Made by a program: the position numbers and the translations under genes
Source: Hysterium pulicare CBS 123377
Taxonomy: Eukaryota > Ascomycota > Dothideomycetes > Hysteriales > Hysteriaceae
Assembly: GCA_000467715.1 (NCBI GenBank)
Contig: AJFK01000571.1
Location: 1-33,374 of the forward strand
Direction of reading: 5' to 3'
DNA length: 33,374 bases
Shown here: positions 32,543 to 33,374 of the stretch, one piece after another
How positions within the stretch are numbered: the stretch's first letter is position 1
Layout of the letters: the number at the start of each line of letters is the position of its first letter
Notes under the pieces: generated by a model
Seen by the model: only the letters and a program-made list of their open reading frames with translations
Told to the model about the DNA's origin: nothing
The model's database searches: none

Positions 32543-33374
32543 ATGTCGTACTTTACCCGTGTCTTCGCCGCTGCTCGTCAGTTTGGCGCTGTTGTCTTCG
32601 GAGCTGGTCCTGGTATGTATTTGACTTTCTATTTCCGCTATTTATATGTTTCAGCACTTCAGTCTCCTCTTTCTAAGCTTTGCTCTCTTTTCGCCTCATT
32701 CCAATCTTTTCAGTTTGCATAATCCACTCGAGGACCCTCACTGCTCAACCCCAACCGTCACTTAGTGACACGGCACAAATCATGTTCACCTCTGTGTCCT
32801 TGTGCACTACATTGCGTCATTCACATCTCTCTTTCACCCTTCACATCCTTAGTCATCGTATTCTACACGTGGTCCTCACTGTTTTCTTATTATCCCTTTT
32901 CTACCACCATCCAATCCAGCTTATGTCAGCGCCATCCTATCACTGCACTGTATCCAGCCTTCTCAGTCATATCCGCCCGTTTCATAACCTGCATTTACCC
33001 TCTTTCTGTCTTTATTTCCTCATATTGCTCGGATATCATTGTATCCCTTTTCCTGTATCGCCAAATCCAACTCACGTGATCTATTCACCTTCTTCTCCTG
33101 CTTCCGGCCTCCTACGTCATATCCGAGCTTTTCCTCATGTTCAGCTATGTTGTTTCAGCCTTCTACTGTCTACCTTGGCTCTGTCTTATGCTTTTTCAAC
33201 TTCTACCCCTTTTCCACACCCCTACCATCCGTTCCACCCTCCTCTCCCCCTTTCCACCCCTCTCACGGCTTCTACCTAAGTTTAACATACTAACACAACC
33301 CCAGACCAAGCCTCCACCCCTGTCTCCGCCCCGACCCCACCCAACCCAACCGCCGCCTCCCAGCGCCCCCTCGC
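32543..33374 (+). CDS. Unidentified gene, 5' part only (cut by window end)
   Basis: ATG 32543 follows a pyrimidine-rich leader and an A-rich context (CCAAAAATGTCG). The first exon (32543-32612) encodes MSYFTRVFAAARQFGAVV and ends at a GTATGT donor. The only acceptor I can join in frame is CCCCAG at 33304, giving a second exon that starts DQASTPVSAPTPPNPT and runs off the window. This implies a 692-bp intron unless an extra small exon was missed. The N-terminus is short, basic and hydrophobic, so a mitochondrial or membrane protein is possible, but nothing identifies the family. The intron is strongly C/T-rich on the plus strand and contains a 199-codon frame that I regard as chance. Confidence 0.6.

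Noticed and set aside
32680-33279. 199-codon plus-strand frame rich in Ser, Leu, His and Pro
   Set aside because: It results from C/T-rich intron sequence with few stop codons, and has no domain or good start context.
1-33374. Retroelements, other virus-derived elements, DNA transposons or gene-cassette defence systems
   Set aside because: No reverse transcriptase, integrase, capsid or transposase motif, long terminal repeat or terminal inverted repeat could be recognised by eye. The broken frames in the middle look like host gene debris.

Overview
The window reads as nuclear DNA of a filamentous ascomycete (Pezizomycotina; Leotiomycetes/Helotiales is a guess from overall gene character, not shown by the sequence). 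Genes have short GT-AG introns, mostly 41-132 bp, often with CTAAC/CTGAC-like branch sites. Highly conserved eukaryotic housekeeping genes sit next to fungus-specific secreted and membrane proteins. No rRNA, tRNA, CRISPR array, intact transposon or viral element could be supported.

Left part (1-8 kb). After about 1.5 kb without a supportable gene comes a large seven-exon gene (1485-6301, +) for a secreted 1473-residue protein: a PQQ/quinoprotein-like beta-propeller, then ASH/choice-of-anchor-D-like beta-sandwich repeats, then four WSC carbohydrate-binding domains and a Ser/Thr-rich repeat linker. It is followed by an intronless multipass membrane protein of unknown function (6773-7987, +).

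Middle (8-21 kb) looks accessory and partly decayed. It holds a poorly resolved minus-strand gene (8611-9342), a coding remnant (9696-10195), a four-exon fungal membrane protein of unknown function (11266-14011, -), and several short coding pieces at 14.1-17.5 kb, two of which look like mitochondrial presequences. One well-preserved metabolic gene stands among them, a six-exon acyl-CoA dehydrogenase (17726-19393, -). Another decayed frame lies at 19962-20369.

Right part (21.8-33.4 kb) is a dense housekeeping block of mostly alternating strands: AHC1-like ADA-complex subunit (+), KSH1/kish (-), TAF13 (+), eIF3 subunit f (-), UTP25 (+), NAA10/ARD1 (-), and the 5' part of an unidentified gene (+) cut by the window end. 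KSH1/TAF13, eIF3f/UTP25 and NAA10/last gene are divergent pairs sharing 390-490 bp promoter regions. The block covers chromatin and transcription (AHC1, TAF13), ribosome biogenesis and translation (UTP25, eIF3f), protein N-terminal acetylation (NAA10) and secretion (KSH1). No functional operon is implied.

I found no convincing previously undescribed system. The most unusual items are the propeller/ASH/WSC architecture with a cysteine-poor first WSC domain, the KSH1 first coding exon that consists of the ATG alone, a stop-free 207-bp TAF13 intron, and the belt of decaying genes in the middle.
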